Shown here: positions 42,492-52,380 of the stretch, one piece after another
Layout: each line of letters opens with the position of its first letter
Numbering within the stretch: the stretch's first letter is position 1
DNA from: Alicyclobacillus tolerans
Lineage (GTDB): Bacteria > Bacillota > Bacilli > Alicyclobacillales > Alicyclobacillaceae
Reading direction: 5' to 3'
DNA length: 64,000 bases
Assembly (NCBI RefSeq): GCF_021739485.1
Contig: NZ_JAJFNK010000018.1
Span: 1-64,000, forward strand
Position numbers and translations under genes: made by a program
Notes under the pieces: model-generated
Told to the model about the DNA's origin: nothing
Databases searched by the model: none
The model's input: the letters and a program-made list of their open reading frames with translations, nothing else

Positions 42492-43844
42492 TCAGGCCCC
42501 AAGTTCTTCCTCGACGACCCGAACAATCGCGTGGACACAGCTTTGCAGCACTTGTTCATCGGGCCCCTCGGCCATGACGCGGACAATCGGTTCCGTTCCC
42601 GATTCCCGAACGAGAACTCTCCCACTGCTTCCCAAAACAGATTTGCCTTGAGCCAACGCTTCCTGAATCCGAGGATTCGCCCGCCAGGCCTCTTTATCGC
42701 GAACTCGAACGTTTTCCAGGATTTGCGGATAACGCTGCATGACCTTTGCAAGCTCTGACAGCGGCTGACCGGTCTCTACTAGAATATTCGTCAGTTGCAA
42801 GGCGGTTAAAATCCCGTCTCCTGTGGTCGTGTGGTTGAGGAAAATGATGTGTCCCGACTGTTCTCCGCCGAGCACGTGGCGACCTCTTCTCATGGCTTCC
42901 ATGACGTACCTGTCGCCTACGGCGGTGCGTTCCACTTCAATTCCGAGGTTCTCCATCGCTTTCACGAACCCTAGGTTACTCATGACGGTGGCCACGACTG
43001 TGTCATTGTCGAGTTCACCCCGTTCGTGCAGCGATTTTGCACAAATCGCCATTACGAAATCTCCGTCGATAATGTTGCCTTGAGAATCCACCGCAATGAG
43101 GCGGTCCGCGTCTCCGTCAAACGCCAAACCGAGGTCTGCTCCGTGTTTGATCACGGCAGCTTGCACGGTGCCTGGATGTGTCGAGCCGCATCCGACGTTG
43201 ATGTTTATGCCATCGGGTTCGGAGTTTAAGACCGTGAGTTTGGCGCCCAATTTTCGAAACACGTCCGGTGCGATGTTTGAAGCCGCTCCGTTCGCGCAAT
43301 CCAGTACAATATGCAGCCGTTCAAACGAATGGTTCACGGTAGACATCAGAAATTCCTGATACAGCTTCACGAGCGGTTCGTCCGACACTCGGCCCACTTG
43401 GGCGCCCACGGGACGCGGGAGACGGTCCTCCGGCTCGTTTAAAACCTGCTCTATTTCGTCCTCGACGTCGTCTAGGAGCTTAAACCCATCACCGCCAAAA
43501 AACTTGATCCCGTTATCCTCCACGGGGTTGTGAGACGCTGAAATCATCACTCCGGCTGCAGATTCAATCTTCCGGGTAACGTACGCCACCCCAGGTGTGC
43601 TGATGACACCCAACCGCACGACGTCAACGCCCATCGACAACACTCCGCTAATCAGTGCTGCTTCCAGCATGTCACTGGATATCCGGGTGTCTTTGCCAAT
43701 GACAATCCGCGCTTCAGCCGATTCCTTATGCTTTGTCAAGACGTATGCGCCAGCCCGTCCCAGGCGAAATGCGAGTTCCGGAGTCAGTTCCGTGTTAGCA
43801 ATTCCGCGCACCCCATCGGTTCCAAACAATCGGGCCAAAATCAT
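42492..43844 (-). CDS. glmM: phosphoglucosamine mutase
   Basis: 450 residues, GAAGGGAGAGA before the ATG. Signatures: LFGTDGVRGIAN, catalytic phosphoserine loop ISASHNPVEDNGIKFFG, metal site LAFDGDADR, sugar loop GGEQSGHI and RVLVRESGTEP phosphate site. Converts glucosamine-6-phosphate to glucosamine-1-phosphate. Sits between cdaR and glmS as in Bacilli. Confidence 0.98.
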   Translation of the reverse strand: MILARLFGTDGVRGIANTELTPELAFRLGRAGAYVLTKHKESAEARIVIGKDTRISSDMLEAALISGVLSMGVDVVRLGVISTPGVAYVTRKIESAAGVMISASHNPVEDNGIKFFGGDGFKLLDDVEDEIEQVLNEPEDRLPRPVGAQVGRVSDEPLVKLYQEFLMSTVNHSFERLHIVLDCANGAASNIAPDVFRKLGAKLTVLNSEPDGININVGCGSTHPGTVQAAVIKHGADLGLAFDGDADRLIAVDSQGNIIDGDFVMAICAKSLHERGELDNDTVVATVMSNLGFVKAMENLGIEVERTAVGDRYVMEAMRRGRHVLGGEQSGHIIFLNHTTTGDGILTALQLTNILVETGQPLSELAKVMQRYPQILENVRVRDKEAWRANPRIQEALAQGKSVLGSSGRVLVRESGTEPIVRVMAEGPDEQVLQSCVHAIVRVVEEELGA

Positions 43845-43917
43845 TCTCTCCCTTCAAGAACTCAATCATTTTGCCACATATCCGGATATTGGACAATGGT
43901 TAACATTGTTCAGCCCG

Positions 43918-45117
43918 CTATTTGACTTGCACCGGTACGTTTTGTTGGGAGATGTTTGATACCTCCACCCAGTTTGGCAAGGAAACAGTCAGCGGAGCCG
44001 CAGAGTCTGCAGCTTTTAACCCACTCGCATCAATATATACGGAAATGGCGCTGGGGGTTAACGCATCGACAATGTTTTTTGGGCCTGTCACGGTCAAGTC
44101 CACTGTAGACGGGCCTGTTAACGTCACCTGTCCGCCGGGCGGGATGTTCTTAATCCGAATCGGCACTTGCGTAAACAGTTTCGATGCAGCGGGTTGCACG
44201 TCGATGGACACGGACACCTTCTGCGGGCTCGCGTTCGTAACTCCCGGGGTGAGCGGCACCTTAACCCGTTCCACCTTGGAGGCGTTTAACCCAGTCACGT
44301 CGATAGGCAGGTTCAGGTTCACGGGCCCAGAAAGGCCGTTCGTCTTGCCGTAGAGCGTGACAGATTCTGGGTTGACCGAAAAACCTGCGACGGCATAGCC
44401 CTGAGCGGGCGTACCGACAATTTGAGGTTGCAACACGGCGTCCATTTTGGAAACGTTGACGGGGACTGTCACCCTGACCTGAGCAGGGTCCACCGTCACT
44501 CCCGGCACAGGTTTACCCGCACTGTTCACGGCATTTAGTGTAACGCTGCCACTTACGCTCTTCGTCGCTCCTTGAATGGACAACGAAGCCTGAACTTCGG
44601 CGACTTGGCTTACAGCTCCCTGAAGTCCATGTACGGTGACTGTGGGAGTGTCTACCGTTGGAGACTGTGCTACAAAACCTGCAGCAGGCTCACCCGCAAT
44701 CTTGACGTCCACTTGCTTCTGGACAGTCACCTTTTGAGCCAAGACCACCGCCACAGAACTCGGATCCACGGTATATGGCACATTGGGCATGTTGATCGCG
44801 GCCAACGGCACAATGTGACGCCCCGGTGTGAGCCCGGTCGCTTTGGCCACTACCGTCACTCCCAGCATTTGAGCCGTTAAGGTCGCCAAATTCAGACCTT
44901 GGCCGCTGACGATAACCACCGCCGTGGAATTGTCCATTGACGAAACAACCATGCCTGGAGAAGTTTGCACGTGAATCGGCACTGGGAATTGCTTCTCGTA
45001 AGTTCCCGGAGTCGTCCCCCCTGAATTGGGCGCATTGACCATTAGCCACAGAATGCAACTCATGACGAGTGCCACAATGCGCAAGATGGCATTGTTATGT
45101 AACCAACGATCCATCAT
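43918..45117 (-). CDS. cdaR: CdaA regulatory protein CdaR (YbbR)
   Basis: 399 residues. N-terminal membrane anchor (residues 9-26, VALVMSCILWLMVN) then repeated extracellular YbbR domains, each with alternate beta strands and Val/Pro-rich turns (LTPGRHIVPL, VKVPLTPGV). Starts directly after the cdaA stop codon. CdaR modulates the diadenylate cyclase CdaA, and the complex also binds GlmM encoded next. Confidence 0.9.
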   Translation of the reverse strand: MMDRWLHNNAILRIVALVMSCILWLMVNAPNSGGTTPGTYEKQFPVPIHVQTSPGMVVSSMDNSTAVVIVSGQGLNLATLTAQMLGVTVVAKATGLTPGRHIVPLAAINMPNVPYTVDPSSVAVVLAQKVTVQKQVDVKIAGEPAAGFVAQSPTVDTPTVTVHGLQGAVSQVAEVQASLSIQGATKSVSGSVTLNAVNSAGKPVPGVTVDPAQVRVTVPVNVSKMDAVLQPQIVGTPAQGYAVAGFSVNPESVTLYGKTNGLSGPVNLNLPIDVTGLNASKVERVKVPLTPGVTNASPQKVSVSIDVQPAASKLFTQVPIRIKNIPPGGQVTLTGPSTVDLTVTGPKNIVDALTPSAISVYIDASGLKAADSAAPLTVSLPNWVEVSNISQQNVPVQVK

Positions 45118-45118
45118 C

Positions 45119-45937
45119 TTAGGACTCCGCCTTCCTTGTGAAAATGTTCAAGGCGTTTGTCCGCTTTGTAATCACTAAAGACTGAAGCAGTTCCAACAAG
45201 GCGCTTTCACTTAAGTTTACAGACAGTACGCCGTCCACCGCTACGGATACCTGTCCCGTTTCTTCGGAGACCACGACGGCTACCGCGTCCGATTGTTCGG
45301 TAACCCCGACAGCCGCCCGGTGCCGGGTGCCCAATTTCTTGTCTAGGTCGCGGTTTTCGGTCAAAGGCAAAAAACAGCCTGCGGCGACGATGTGATTCCG
45401 GCGCAAAATCACGGCTCCGTCGTGAAGAGGTGTATTCGGTATGAAGGTGTTGATGAGCAGTTCGGTGCTCACCATCCCATCAATCAACGTTCCGGTTTCA
45501 ATGTATTCGGTCAAACCTGTACCGCGCTCGACAACCATCAAGGCTCCAATCCGGTTCCTGGACAGCACCTGGGTCGCCTTGACAACTTCCGCGATTAAAT
45601 ACTCCAGGTCTTCATTTCCGGCGCTGGTAAACGAGATCGAAAAAAAGCCTCCGCGTCCAAGCTGTTCCAGCGCCCTTCTGAGCTCGGGCTGGAAAACAAC
45701 TGGAATGGCGATTAGGCCAATCGTAATAATTTTGTTGAGCAACCAGTTCAATGCTGTGAGATGCAATACGTTGCTGAGGGCTGTCGCAATGAGAATCACG
45801 ATGACGCCCTTTAACAATTGGACGGCGCGCGTGCCGCGGATCAACAGCAAAAACCGGTACAAGACGAACGCTACGATTAAAATGTCTATGGCATTCCAAA
45901 TACTGAACTTCTTGAGGACGTCGATCCATGTGTTCAT
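45119..45937 (-). CDS. cdaA: diadenylate cyclase CdaA
   Basis: 272 residues from 45937 (GGGTGGAAAACA). Three transmembrane helices, then the DAC domain with the catalytic motifs NTPLHDGAVI and GTRHRAAVG. It makes cyclic di-AMP, the essential second messenger for potassium, osmotic and cell-wall control in this group. Forms the cdaA-cdaR-glmM-glmS unit. Confidence 0.96.
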   Translation of the reverse strand: MNTWIDVLKKFSIWNAIDILIVAFVLYRFLLLIRGTRAVQLLKGVIVILIATALSNVLHLTALNWLLNKIITIGLIAIPVVFQPELRRALEQLGRGGFFSISFTSAGNEDLEYLIAEVVKATQVLSRNRIGALMVVERGTGLTEYIETGTLIDGMVSTELLINTFIPNTPLHDGAVILRRNHIVAAGCFLPLTENRDLDKKLGTRHRAAVGVTEQSDAVAVVVSEETGQVSVAVDGVLSVNLSESALLELLQSLVITKRTNALNIFTRKAES

Positions 45938-46110
45938 TGTTTTCCACCCAATTCGAACCAACCTTGCAGGTTATTCTTCATCATTGTTCCCTACATGTAC
46001 ACCTTCGTCAAGTGGCACACTGCGGTGGAATCCAGAATTCCCTGTATTTTGAACCCACGGTATACTCTAACATTCCGGACTGCCTCAGGACTTCACTGCG
46101 ATCGTGGACC

Positions 46111-46797
46111 TCAACGTCCCGACCTCAGTTTGGCAACCCTGACATTGGAACTTCGCGTGCCTCCAGTGGAGCGTTGATACGCTCGGAGAAAGATCTGCGC
46201 AATGGCTTCGTGGCCTTTGTCGTTAGGATGGATAGGGTTCCCGATAATTCGCATGTCCGTCATCTTGCCTCGCTTGTAACCGTCAATGAATTGCCCCTCG
46301 CGGCGTACAAAGTGTTTCGCGATATCGGCCAGAGGGAGTTTTTCCCGTTGGGCAACGGAGCGAATCGATTGGTTGATCACGTCCAAATAGCGCTCCACCA
46401 TCACAGACTTCGGAAATGGATTGTACAAAGTGCCCAAGACAATCGTACATTTGGGACCGCGCACCAGGTCAATCAGTTCTTCCAGGTTGTCCCGCAATTT
46501 GTCCGCTACCTTAAAAATACGGGTGGTGCCGCCATCGAGGAGCCAAGGAGCGTGACGCAGCACGTCGTTCCCTCCGACCATAATGGTAATCAACCGAGCT
46601 TCCGCCCATATGACATCCGGAACCTTGCGGCTCTCTTTCAACAGTTGTTTAGAGGTCCAACCGGGTTTTGCGTGCAAAAACAAGTTGACTGGTTGTTTTC
46701 TGGACAGAGACGATTGAATTCGGTTAACATAACGCGCATTCTCATCCTCGGCTGAATAGCCGTACGTAATCGAATCCCCTAATGCCGCGTAGAGCAT
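46111..46797 (-). CDS. SGNH/GDSL hydrolase
   Basis: 228 residues from 46797; the longer frame to 46899 is less likely. Block I ALGDSITYGYS with the nucleophilic Ser, block III MVGGNDVL with Gly and Asn, and block V HPNDKGHEAIA with Asp/His. No signal peptide, so probably cytoplasmic. An esterase or lipase of unknown substrate. It lies between rocF and cdaA. Confidence 0.85.
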   Translation of the reverse strand: MLYAALGDSITYGYSAEDENARYVNRIQSSLSRKQPVNLFLHAKPGWTSKQLLKESRKVPDVIWAEARLITIMVGGNDVLRHAPWLLDGGTTRIFKVADKLRDNLEELIDLVRGPKCTIVLGTLYNPFPKSVMVERYLDVINQSIRSVAQREKLPLADIAKHFVRREGQFIDGYKRGKMTDMRIIGNPIHPNDKGHEAIAQIFLRAYQRSTGGTRSSNVRVAKLRSGR

Positions 46798-46925
46798 ATC
46801 GCCTGCCTCGCCTCCATCCGAATCTCGTTCTCGGGGATGTAGCCCGTGTAGTAAAGTATTACAGCGAATGGTCTGATGTGACGCCGAATACCCAGCCACT
46901 CATCCGCTACGCAGAAAACCAGCTG

Positions 46926-46954
46926 CCCCGCCGCCTGCAAAAGAGGAGGCGGGG
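46926..46954 (-). terminator. probable rocF terminator
   Basis: CCCCGCC / GGCGGGG stem with a loop of about 15 nt, 75 bp after the rocF stop codon and before the GDSL gene. It lacks a long T run, so efficiency is uncertain. Confidence 0.45.
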
Positions 46955-47029
46955 AGAACGCGGGGCCCACCCTGAGCACAAATCTGTTCCCAATCAACAT
47001 GGGACAAATCTAGTCCTTACAAAATTGTA

Positions 47030-47926
47030 CTAAAGAACCGTCTTGCCAAACAGGGATTCCACGAGTTCGACTGCCATTTTACCAGTTTGGTTGTGTTCGT
47101 CCAGAATCGGATTGACCTCCACGACATCGACCGACAAAATTTTGCGGGATTGCGACAAAAGTTCCATCGCCAGATGCCCTTCACGGTACGTAACTCCTCC
47201 GTTGACCGGAGTCCCAACCCCTGGTGCAAACATGGGATCCAAGGCATCCAGGTCCAGACTGAGATGGATTCCATCGGTACCATCCCCAGCAATTCGAATG
47301 GCTTCCTCCATCACGGGCCCCATTCCGGTTTGGTCGATTTCGGCCATCGTATATACCTTAATTCCGGATTTTTTAATTAAATCCGCTTCGTGCCGATCCA
47401 CCGACCGGGCTCCCACGAGCACAACGCGTTTCGGGTCCACTTTCGGGGCAAATCCCCCTAGGTTGACCAAGTCCGTATGTCCAAGTCCCAGACTGGCGGC
47501 CAGCGGCATGCCGTGGATGTTTCCAGAGGGAGTCGTCTCATCCGTATTCATATCCCCGTGAGCGTCAAACCAAATCAGTCCAAAGTTCGAATGAACCGAC
47601 GCCACTGCAGCAACGCTGCCTATAGAAATACTGTGGTCTCCTCCCAGTACGATGGGGACCTGTTTTGCCGATAGAACTTCGCGAACCATCTTATACAAAG
47701 CGTGGCTCACCCGCGTGACCTCAGGCAGGTACTTTAAGCGCTGATCCGTAACATTGTGCATTTCCAGCGTGGGGACTGGGATGTTCCCTAGGTCTGCCAC
47801 GTCGTGTCCGAGGCCTTCCAACCTTTCTTTGAGACCTGCGTACCGGATGGCGCTAGGGCCCATGTCCACCCCGCGTCGCCCTTGACCCAGATCGGATGGT
47901 GCGCCAATAATCCTGAGTTCGCTCAT
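47030..47926 (-). CDS. rocF: arginase
   Basis: 298 residues, GGAAGGAGAGG before the ATG. Binuclear manganese site: GGDHSIS, WFDAHGDMNTDE and SLDLDALDP. Splits arginine to ornithine and urea. In B. subtilis rocF lies near the same genes (cdaA to pdaB), so the position is ancestral. Confidence 0.96.
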   Translation of the reverse strand: MSELRIIGAPSDLGQGRRGVDMGPSAIRYAGLKERLEGLGHDVADLGNIPVPTLEMHNVTDQRLKYLPEVTRVSHALYKMVREVLSAKQVPIVLGGDHSISIGSVAAVASVHSNFGLIWFDAHGDMNTDETTPSGNIHGMPLAASLGLGHTDLVNLGGFAPKVDPKRVVLVGARSVDRHEADLIKKSGIKVYTMAEIDQTGMGPVMEEAIRIAGDGTDGIHLSLDLDALDPMFAPGVGTPVNGGVTYREGHLAMELLSQSRKILSVDVVEVNPILDEHNQTGKMAVELVESLFGKTVL

Positions 47927-47981
47927 ATCAAACCTCTCCTTCCTGCATTCACCTTCTTAAGGTATCTGATGCATCAGAAGG

Positions 47982-48659
47982 TTATCCTGCGATCCCAGAC
48001 AAGTGAATGAGCAAGGGAGTTACGGCGCTCTCAATCGTCGCCGCAATGATAAGCAGGCCCACCAAAACTGGAAACCAGCGAACAGCCCGGCGAAACTCCA
48101 AACGGAACGAAGGGCCGTTCCCCTGAAGTCTGGTTTGTGAAGCAGCACCACCAGGGCGAAACAATCCCATCACGGACCGAAAGACACTGTGAATTGCTGC
48201 GAAACCCAGCTGGATCCCTAGGGCACTTCCGAGCAGTAGTGCAGGCACTTCAAAGATGCCGTGCGGCAACAAAGCGTACACGATGACCTTCCAAGCCGGC
48301 ACGTGCGATTGGGTCACAACCATGTGAACCACAAACCCCATTAACAACCCATTCAGCCAAATGGTAATTGCCGGGAATATACCTGCAAAAACCCCAAGCA
48401 GAATCATAAACACAACGGCAAGTAAATTGTGCCAAAAAATCGTAATTAGTGTCGATATCACGCTCTGATTCTGGCGGATGTTCAACGCAATGTTCTTCAA
48501 TTGTTCAATGGCTGGTTGAATCTCCCCAGAAAAATGGCCGGACCAGAAATAGCCTGCCAGACAACCTATAGCGAGCAAGAGTACAGCGACAAAGAAAAAC
48601 CAAAGTAAACTGTTTTCACGTCGGTTGTAGTCACCCGTTTGGCGTTTCGCTGCCCACAT
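47982..48659 (-). CDS. spoIIM: SpoIIM-type membrane protein
   Basis: 225 residues with about five helices. The family signature YALLPHGIFEVPALLLGSALG is present. SpoIIM belongs to the DMP peptidoglycan-degrading machine required for engulfment during sporulation. The N-terminus is basic (MWAAKRQTGDYNRRE). It is divergent from pdaB. Confidence 0.85.
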   Translation of the reverse strand: MWAAKRQTGDYNRRENSLLWFFFVAVLLLAIGCLAGYFWSGHFSGEIQPAIEQLKNIALNIRQNQSVISTLITIFWHNLLAVVFMILLGVFAGIFPAITIWLNGLLMGFVVHMVVTQSHVPAWKVIVYALLPHGIFEVPALLLGSALGIQLGFAAIHSVFRSVMGLFRPGGAASQTRLQGNGPSFRLEFRRAVRWFPVLVGLLIIAATIESAVTPLLIHLSGIAG

Positions 48660-48780
48660 GACTGTTTACCACACCTCCTTCGACTCGTCCATCGCGCTTG
48701 AAACATTTCCTGTCCTTAAAATTGTATAGGTCTTGTCCTCGGCGCATACACTTTGCTCAGATCGGAAAGGAGGCCTCCCG

Positions 48781-49515
48781 ATGCAGGATGTGAAAAGAAT
48801 TTTTACGCTGACTGCCGTCATCGCCTTATTTATGGCGGTGTTGTTCGCTGTGTCCGGACGGAGTCAAGTGTTTGCTGCTGAGAAAAAGCCAGCCGCCATT
48901 TACAAAGTAGATACGGACAAAAAGGTCGTCGCCCTGACTTTTGACATTTCCTGGGGTAACAAGGTCCCCGAACCCGTGTTGGAAGTGTTGAAAACCAAAC
49001 ACGTTGAGAAGGCGACCTTCTTCTTGAGTGGACCGTGGACACTCAGACACCCAGAGGTCGCAAAGCAAATCAAATCCATGGGCTACGAGATCGGCAGTCA
49101 CGGCAACCTTCACAAAGACTTCTCCAACTACCCGGACAATTGGATTCGGGAACAGACCGCATTGGCGTCGAAAGCCATCAAACAGGTTACTGGAGTCACC
49201 CCAAAACTCATCCGGACTCCAAATGGAGATTTCAATCCAAGAGTGCTGAAGTGTCTAAACGGCATGGGTTACAAGGTCATTCAGTGGAACACCGACTCTT
49301 TGGACTGGAAAAACCCCGGTACGTCTGCGATTGTCGGGAGAGTACTCAATCGCGCAGTACCAGGAGACATCATTTTGATGCACGCGAGCGATTCATCCAA
49401 GCAAATCGTGGACGCTTTACCCCAAATCGTGGACGGCTTGCGTGCTAAAGGCTACAAATTTGCTACCGTATCCGAACTTCTGAACCAGGCATCTGTACAA
49501 AGTAAACTTCAATAA
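48781..49515 (+). CDS. pdaB: sporulation polysaccharide deacetylase PdaB
   Basis: 244 residues from 48781 (GGAAAGGAGGCCTCCCG); the frame from 48733 is not favoured. Signal peptide (residues 6-31) then a NodB domain: ALTFDISWGN (where classical enzymes have TFDDGP), GSHGNLHKDFS, RTPNGDF and ILMHASD. The second Asp of the canonical DD motif is replaced, as in known PdaB. Needed for spore cortex or late spore stability. Confidence 0.92.
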   Translation: MQDVKRIFTLTAVIALFMAVLFAVSGRSQVFAAEKKPAAIYKVDTDKKVVALTFDISWGNKVPEPVLEVLKTKHVEKATFFLSGPWTLRHPEVAKQIKSMGYEIGSHGNLHKDFSNYPDNWIREQTALASKAIKQVTGVTPKLIRTPNGDFNPRVLKCLNGMGYKVIQWNTDSLDWKNPGTSAIVGRVLNRAVPGDIILMHASDSSKQIVDALPQIVDGLRAKGYKFATVSELLNQASVQSKLQ

Positions 49516-49558
49516 AAAACCACAAAGTGAAGGACTAGAAATTGCTGCGGACGATGGG

Positions 49559-50245
49559 CTAGGACTGCGTCGCTCCATCCCGTTTCGCTTCCTTGCGTTT
49601 TTCGCGAGGTGAGTGGTCGGTGTTTCCGGAGGCGGGTGCGTCTGGGCCCATCTCTTGGCGCTTTAGGCCGAAACTGCCTGCATCCGGACTCAGCAGTTTC
49701 CCGAAAATCAAGATCATATATACGTTGCACGCCATCATGACAATCCCCGTTTGATTGACGATGGGGCCCGTTTGAGAGCGAATGACAAGCAGCCAATCTA
49801 CGACCGTAAATACATACAAGTAAAATACGGTCGGCACAAAACTGCCTTTGCCGGACAGACGACGCTTGAAGCCTGCGGCGATTAGAGCGACGACAAACGG
49901 CCACAAGCCCTGAATCAGGAACGTCGCGTACGGCGGGTGGTTTGCAGGATGGCGAACAGCATCAATGTGATAGCGGTACCACAGCATATCGTACAGCACC
50001 AATGCTGTGATAATGACTTGCATCCAGCGCCAAACTCGGCGGGGCAGGGTACTGCGGGCAATAAAGTTAAGCGTCAGGTAGGCCCAAAACCCCATGAGGC
50101 TCGTCGTCGCCAGAAAGGCACCGGATACGAATGCCACAAACCACGGCAGGTGGAGCCACAAGCCTGTCGCGATGGTAATGATACCCATCAGCCCACCAAG
50201 AATAACGGTGCTGGCCAGCAGGAATACAAACTGGTTCAATCTCAT
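49559..50245 (-). CDS. kbaA: KinB-signalling activation protein KbaA
   Basis: 228 residues from 50245; GGAGGCG upstream, and a long upstream extension is rejected. Five to six transmembrane helices and a charged C-terminus (PREKRKEAKRDG). Matches KbaA in sequence features (VFTVVDWLLV, NQTGIVMMACNVYM) and in position between pdaB and gerD. It supports KinB input to Spo0A phosphorelay in Bacillus. Confidence 0.82.
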   Translation of the reverse strand: MRLNQFVFLLASTVILGGLMGIITIATGLWLHLPWFVAFVSGAFLATTSLMGFWAYLTLNFIARSTLPRRVWRWMQVIITALVLYDMLWYRYHIDAVRHPANHPPYATFLIQGLWPFVVALIAAGFKRRLSGKGSFVPTVFYLYVFTVVDWLLVIRSQTGPIVNQTGIVMMACNVYMILIFGKLLSPDAGSFGLKRQEMGPDAPASGNTDHSPREKRKEAKRDGATQS

Positions 50246-50395
50246 GATGACGTTCGCCTCCACCCGTACATCATACCGTAGACGAGTTTTATGCACAAAC
50301 TCGGCCCCCTCCAACATCTTGGCACATTCGCATAAGTGCATGGGCAAAAACGCATACTGAAGCCAGATGAGCACCGTAAAAATGGGGGGTCGAGT

Positions 50396-51064
50396 GTGAA
50401 AAAACTGAGCAAAGTCTGGCCAACCGCACTCGTCGTGTTGTTGGTCACCGGATGCGGTGGAGGAACAAAGATGGGCGCGGATGTCAGTGGAGCGACGCAA
50501 CCAGACTATACCGCGACGAAACAGATGGTTGTGGACATTCTGCACTCACCCGAAGGGAAATCTGCAGTGGAGGCAATCCTGAATGACCCTTCCGTAAAGC
50601 AACAAATGGCTGTCAATGAGACAGATATTGCAAAAGCGGTAGAAAAGAACCTCGAAACGCAAAAGAACCAATCATTCCTAGCTCAACAGGTTAAGGATCC
50701 CCAATTTGTGAGTGCGTTTGCAAAAGCGGCACAACCTGAGCTCACGCAAATCAACAAACAGTTAATGAAAGACCCTCAGTATCAGAAAGACATGTTGATA
50801 TTGCTCAAATCGCCGGAGTTTACGAAAAACCTGCAGGACCTCATGCAAACGCCCGAGTTCCGCGGTCAGATCATGAAAGTCATGACAGAGGCGCTGCAGA
50901 ACCCGAGTTTTCGGATGCAGTTTGAAGATGCCCTCAAACAAGCTGTAGCGCAGTCCATGCAAAACGCCGGCAGCCAAAAGCAGCAAAGCAGTGGCGGACA
51001 AGGCGGAGGTGGGGACAGCGGAGGAAACAGTTCCGGCGGAGGCAGCGGAGGGGACAGCGGTTGA
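50396..51064 (+). CDS. gerD: spore germination lipoprotein GerD
   Basis: 222 residues, GTG start after GGGGGGTCGAGT. Lipobox LLVTGC, then a helical body with repeated LKSPEFTKNLQDLM and MQTPEFRGQIMKVM units, and a final Gly/Ser/Gln tail. GerD clusters germinant receptors in the spore inner membrane. Same neighbours as in Bacillus. Confidence 0.9.
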   Translation: MKKLSKVWPTALVVLLVTGCGGGTKMGADVSGATQPDYTATKQMVVDILHSPEGKSAVEAILNDPSVKQQMAVNETDIAKAVEKNLETQKNQSFLAQQVKDPQFVSAFAKAAQPELTQINKQLMKDPQYQKDMLILLKSPEFTKNLQDLMQTPEFRGQIMKVMTEALQNPSFRMQFEDALKQAVAQSMQNAGSQKQQSSGGQGGGGDSGGNSSGGGSGGDSG

Positions 51065-51216
51065 TGCGTCCTAAATGCATCATGTCCCCGCTTTCGCTGA
51101 GGAAAACGGGGACATGAGCTTAACTTTTGGGTTTGTTTGGACCGACCTTGTACCCAAGCCGAAGAAAATCCGGGGTTCGTACGAAAAGCACCTTATTCAT
51201 GGAACGGCAAGTATAT

Positions 51217-52290
51217 TTACTTCGCCGCGACTTTGCCCAATAGACCGATACGCTTGGAAACCTCTTTGGCTAAATCAGCGAACACTTCAGCTTGGCGCGT
51301 GCCGTCCTTGAACAAAGCCGTTGTCTCCAGCGCAGCGATGGGCACCTGAGCCAAGACCGATGTGCGCAATCCTCTTGCCACTTCTTCGCCGCCGCCACGG
51401 CCGAACAAATAGGTCTTGTCTCCGCAGTTTCCGCATTCAAAGTAAGCCATGTTTTCAACGACGCCCACGACTTCGTGGTTCGTGCGAAGACCCATGAGTC
51501 CTGCGCGAATGGCCACCTCTGCAGCATTCATTTGAGGTGTGGTGACGATAAGCTCTTTGCTTTTGGGCAACAGTTGGTGAACGTCCAGAGCCACATCCCC
51601 TGTGCCGGGTGGCAAGTCGAGCAAAACGACGTCGAGATCGCCCCAATGAACCTCTCCAAAGAAGTTGCGCAGCATCTTCCCGAGCATGGGTCCACGCCAA
51701 ACGACCGGATTGTTTTCAGGAACGAAAAAGTGCATAGAGATGAGTTTAACCCCATCCACTTCAATAGGCATAATCAAGTCGTCAATGACGGTAGGCTTGC
51801 GTTCTCTGACCCCAAAAATACTTGGGATGCTGAAGCCGTAAATATCTGCGTCGATAATACCCACGCGAAGCCCTTGCTTCGCCATTGCGCGAGCCAAATT
51901 GGCTGTGACAGTCGATTTGCCGACTCCGCCTTTTCCTGAAGCAATCGCCAAAAACACTACGTCCGTATCCGGCTTTAACAGCGCCGGAGTGCTTCGCTCT
52001 TCCGGTTTTCCGCGGAGCTTTTGCGTAAACTGTGCACGTTGCTCGTCGTTCATGCTGCCGATTTTTACGTCGACGGTTTTGACGCCTTCGAGCGACAACA
52101 GTTTCTCCGTAACAGCCTGTTCGATGGTGTTGCGCAGTGGGCAACCCGAAATGGTCAACAGAACCTCGACGCTGATATGAGAGTCTTGTATGACAAGGTT
52201 TTTTACCATATCCAGTTCGACAATGCTTTTATGGACCTCGGGATCTTCGACATCCCGGAGAACTTCTAAAACCTGTTCTTTACTTACCAC
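51217..52290 (-). CDS. salA: Mrp/NBP35-type P-loop ATPase SalA
   Basis: 357 residues. An N-terminal MIP18/DUF59 domain (VLRDVEDPEVHKSIVELDMV, GCPLRNTIEQ) is fused to a P-loop ATPase with deviant Walker A GKGGVGKSTV, LDLPPGTGD and a C-terminal CGNC Cys pair. Family members carry Fe-S clusters; in B. subtilis this locus is salA, a regulator of scoC. Ordered between gerD and cwlD. Confidence 0.9.
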   Translation of the reverse strand: MVSKEQVLEVLRDVEDPEVHKSIVELDMVKNLVIQDSHISVEVLLTISGCPLRNTIEQAVTEKLLSLEGVKTVDVKIGSMNDEQRAQFTQKLRGKPEERSTPALLKPDTDVVFLAIASGKGGVGKSTVTANLARAMAKQGLRVGIIDADIYGFSIPSIFGVRERKPTVIDDLIMPIEVDGVKLISMHFFVPENNPVVWRGPMLGKMLRNFFGEVHWGDLDVVLLDLPPGTGDVALDVHQLLPKSKELIVTTPQMNAAEVAIRAGLMGLRTNHEVVGVVENMAYFECGNCGDKTYLFGRGGGEEVARGLRTSVLAQVPIAALETTALFKDGTRQAEVFADLAKEVSKRIGLLGKVAAK

Positions 52291-52380
52291 GGCTCGTCGC
52301 CCCCTTACATTGCGAATCTCAATGAAAATGATTCGTGTCCAGTGTACAACACTTTTATGGAACGCGCTACAATTGGGCCG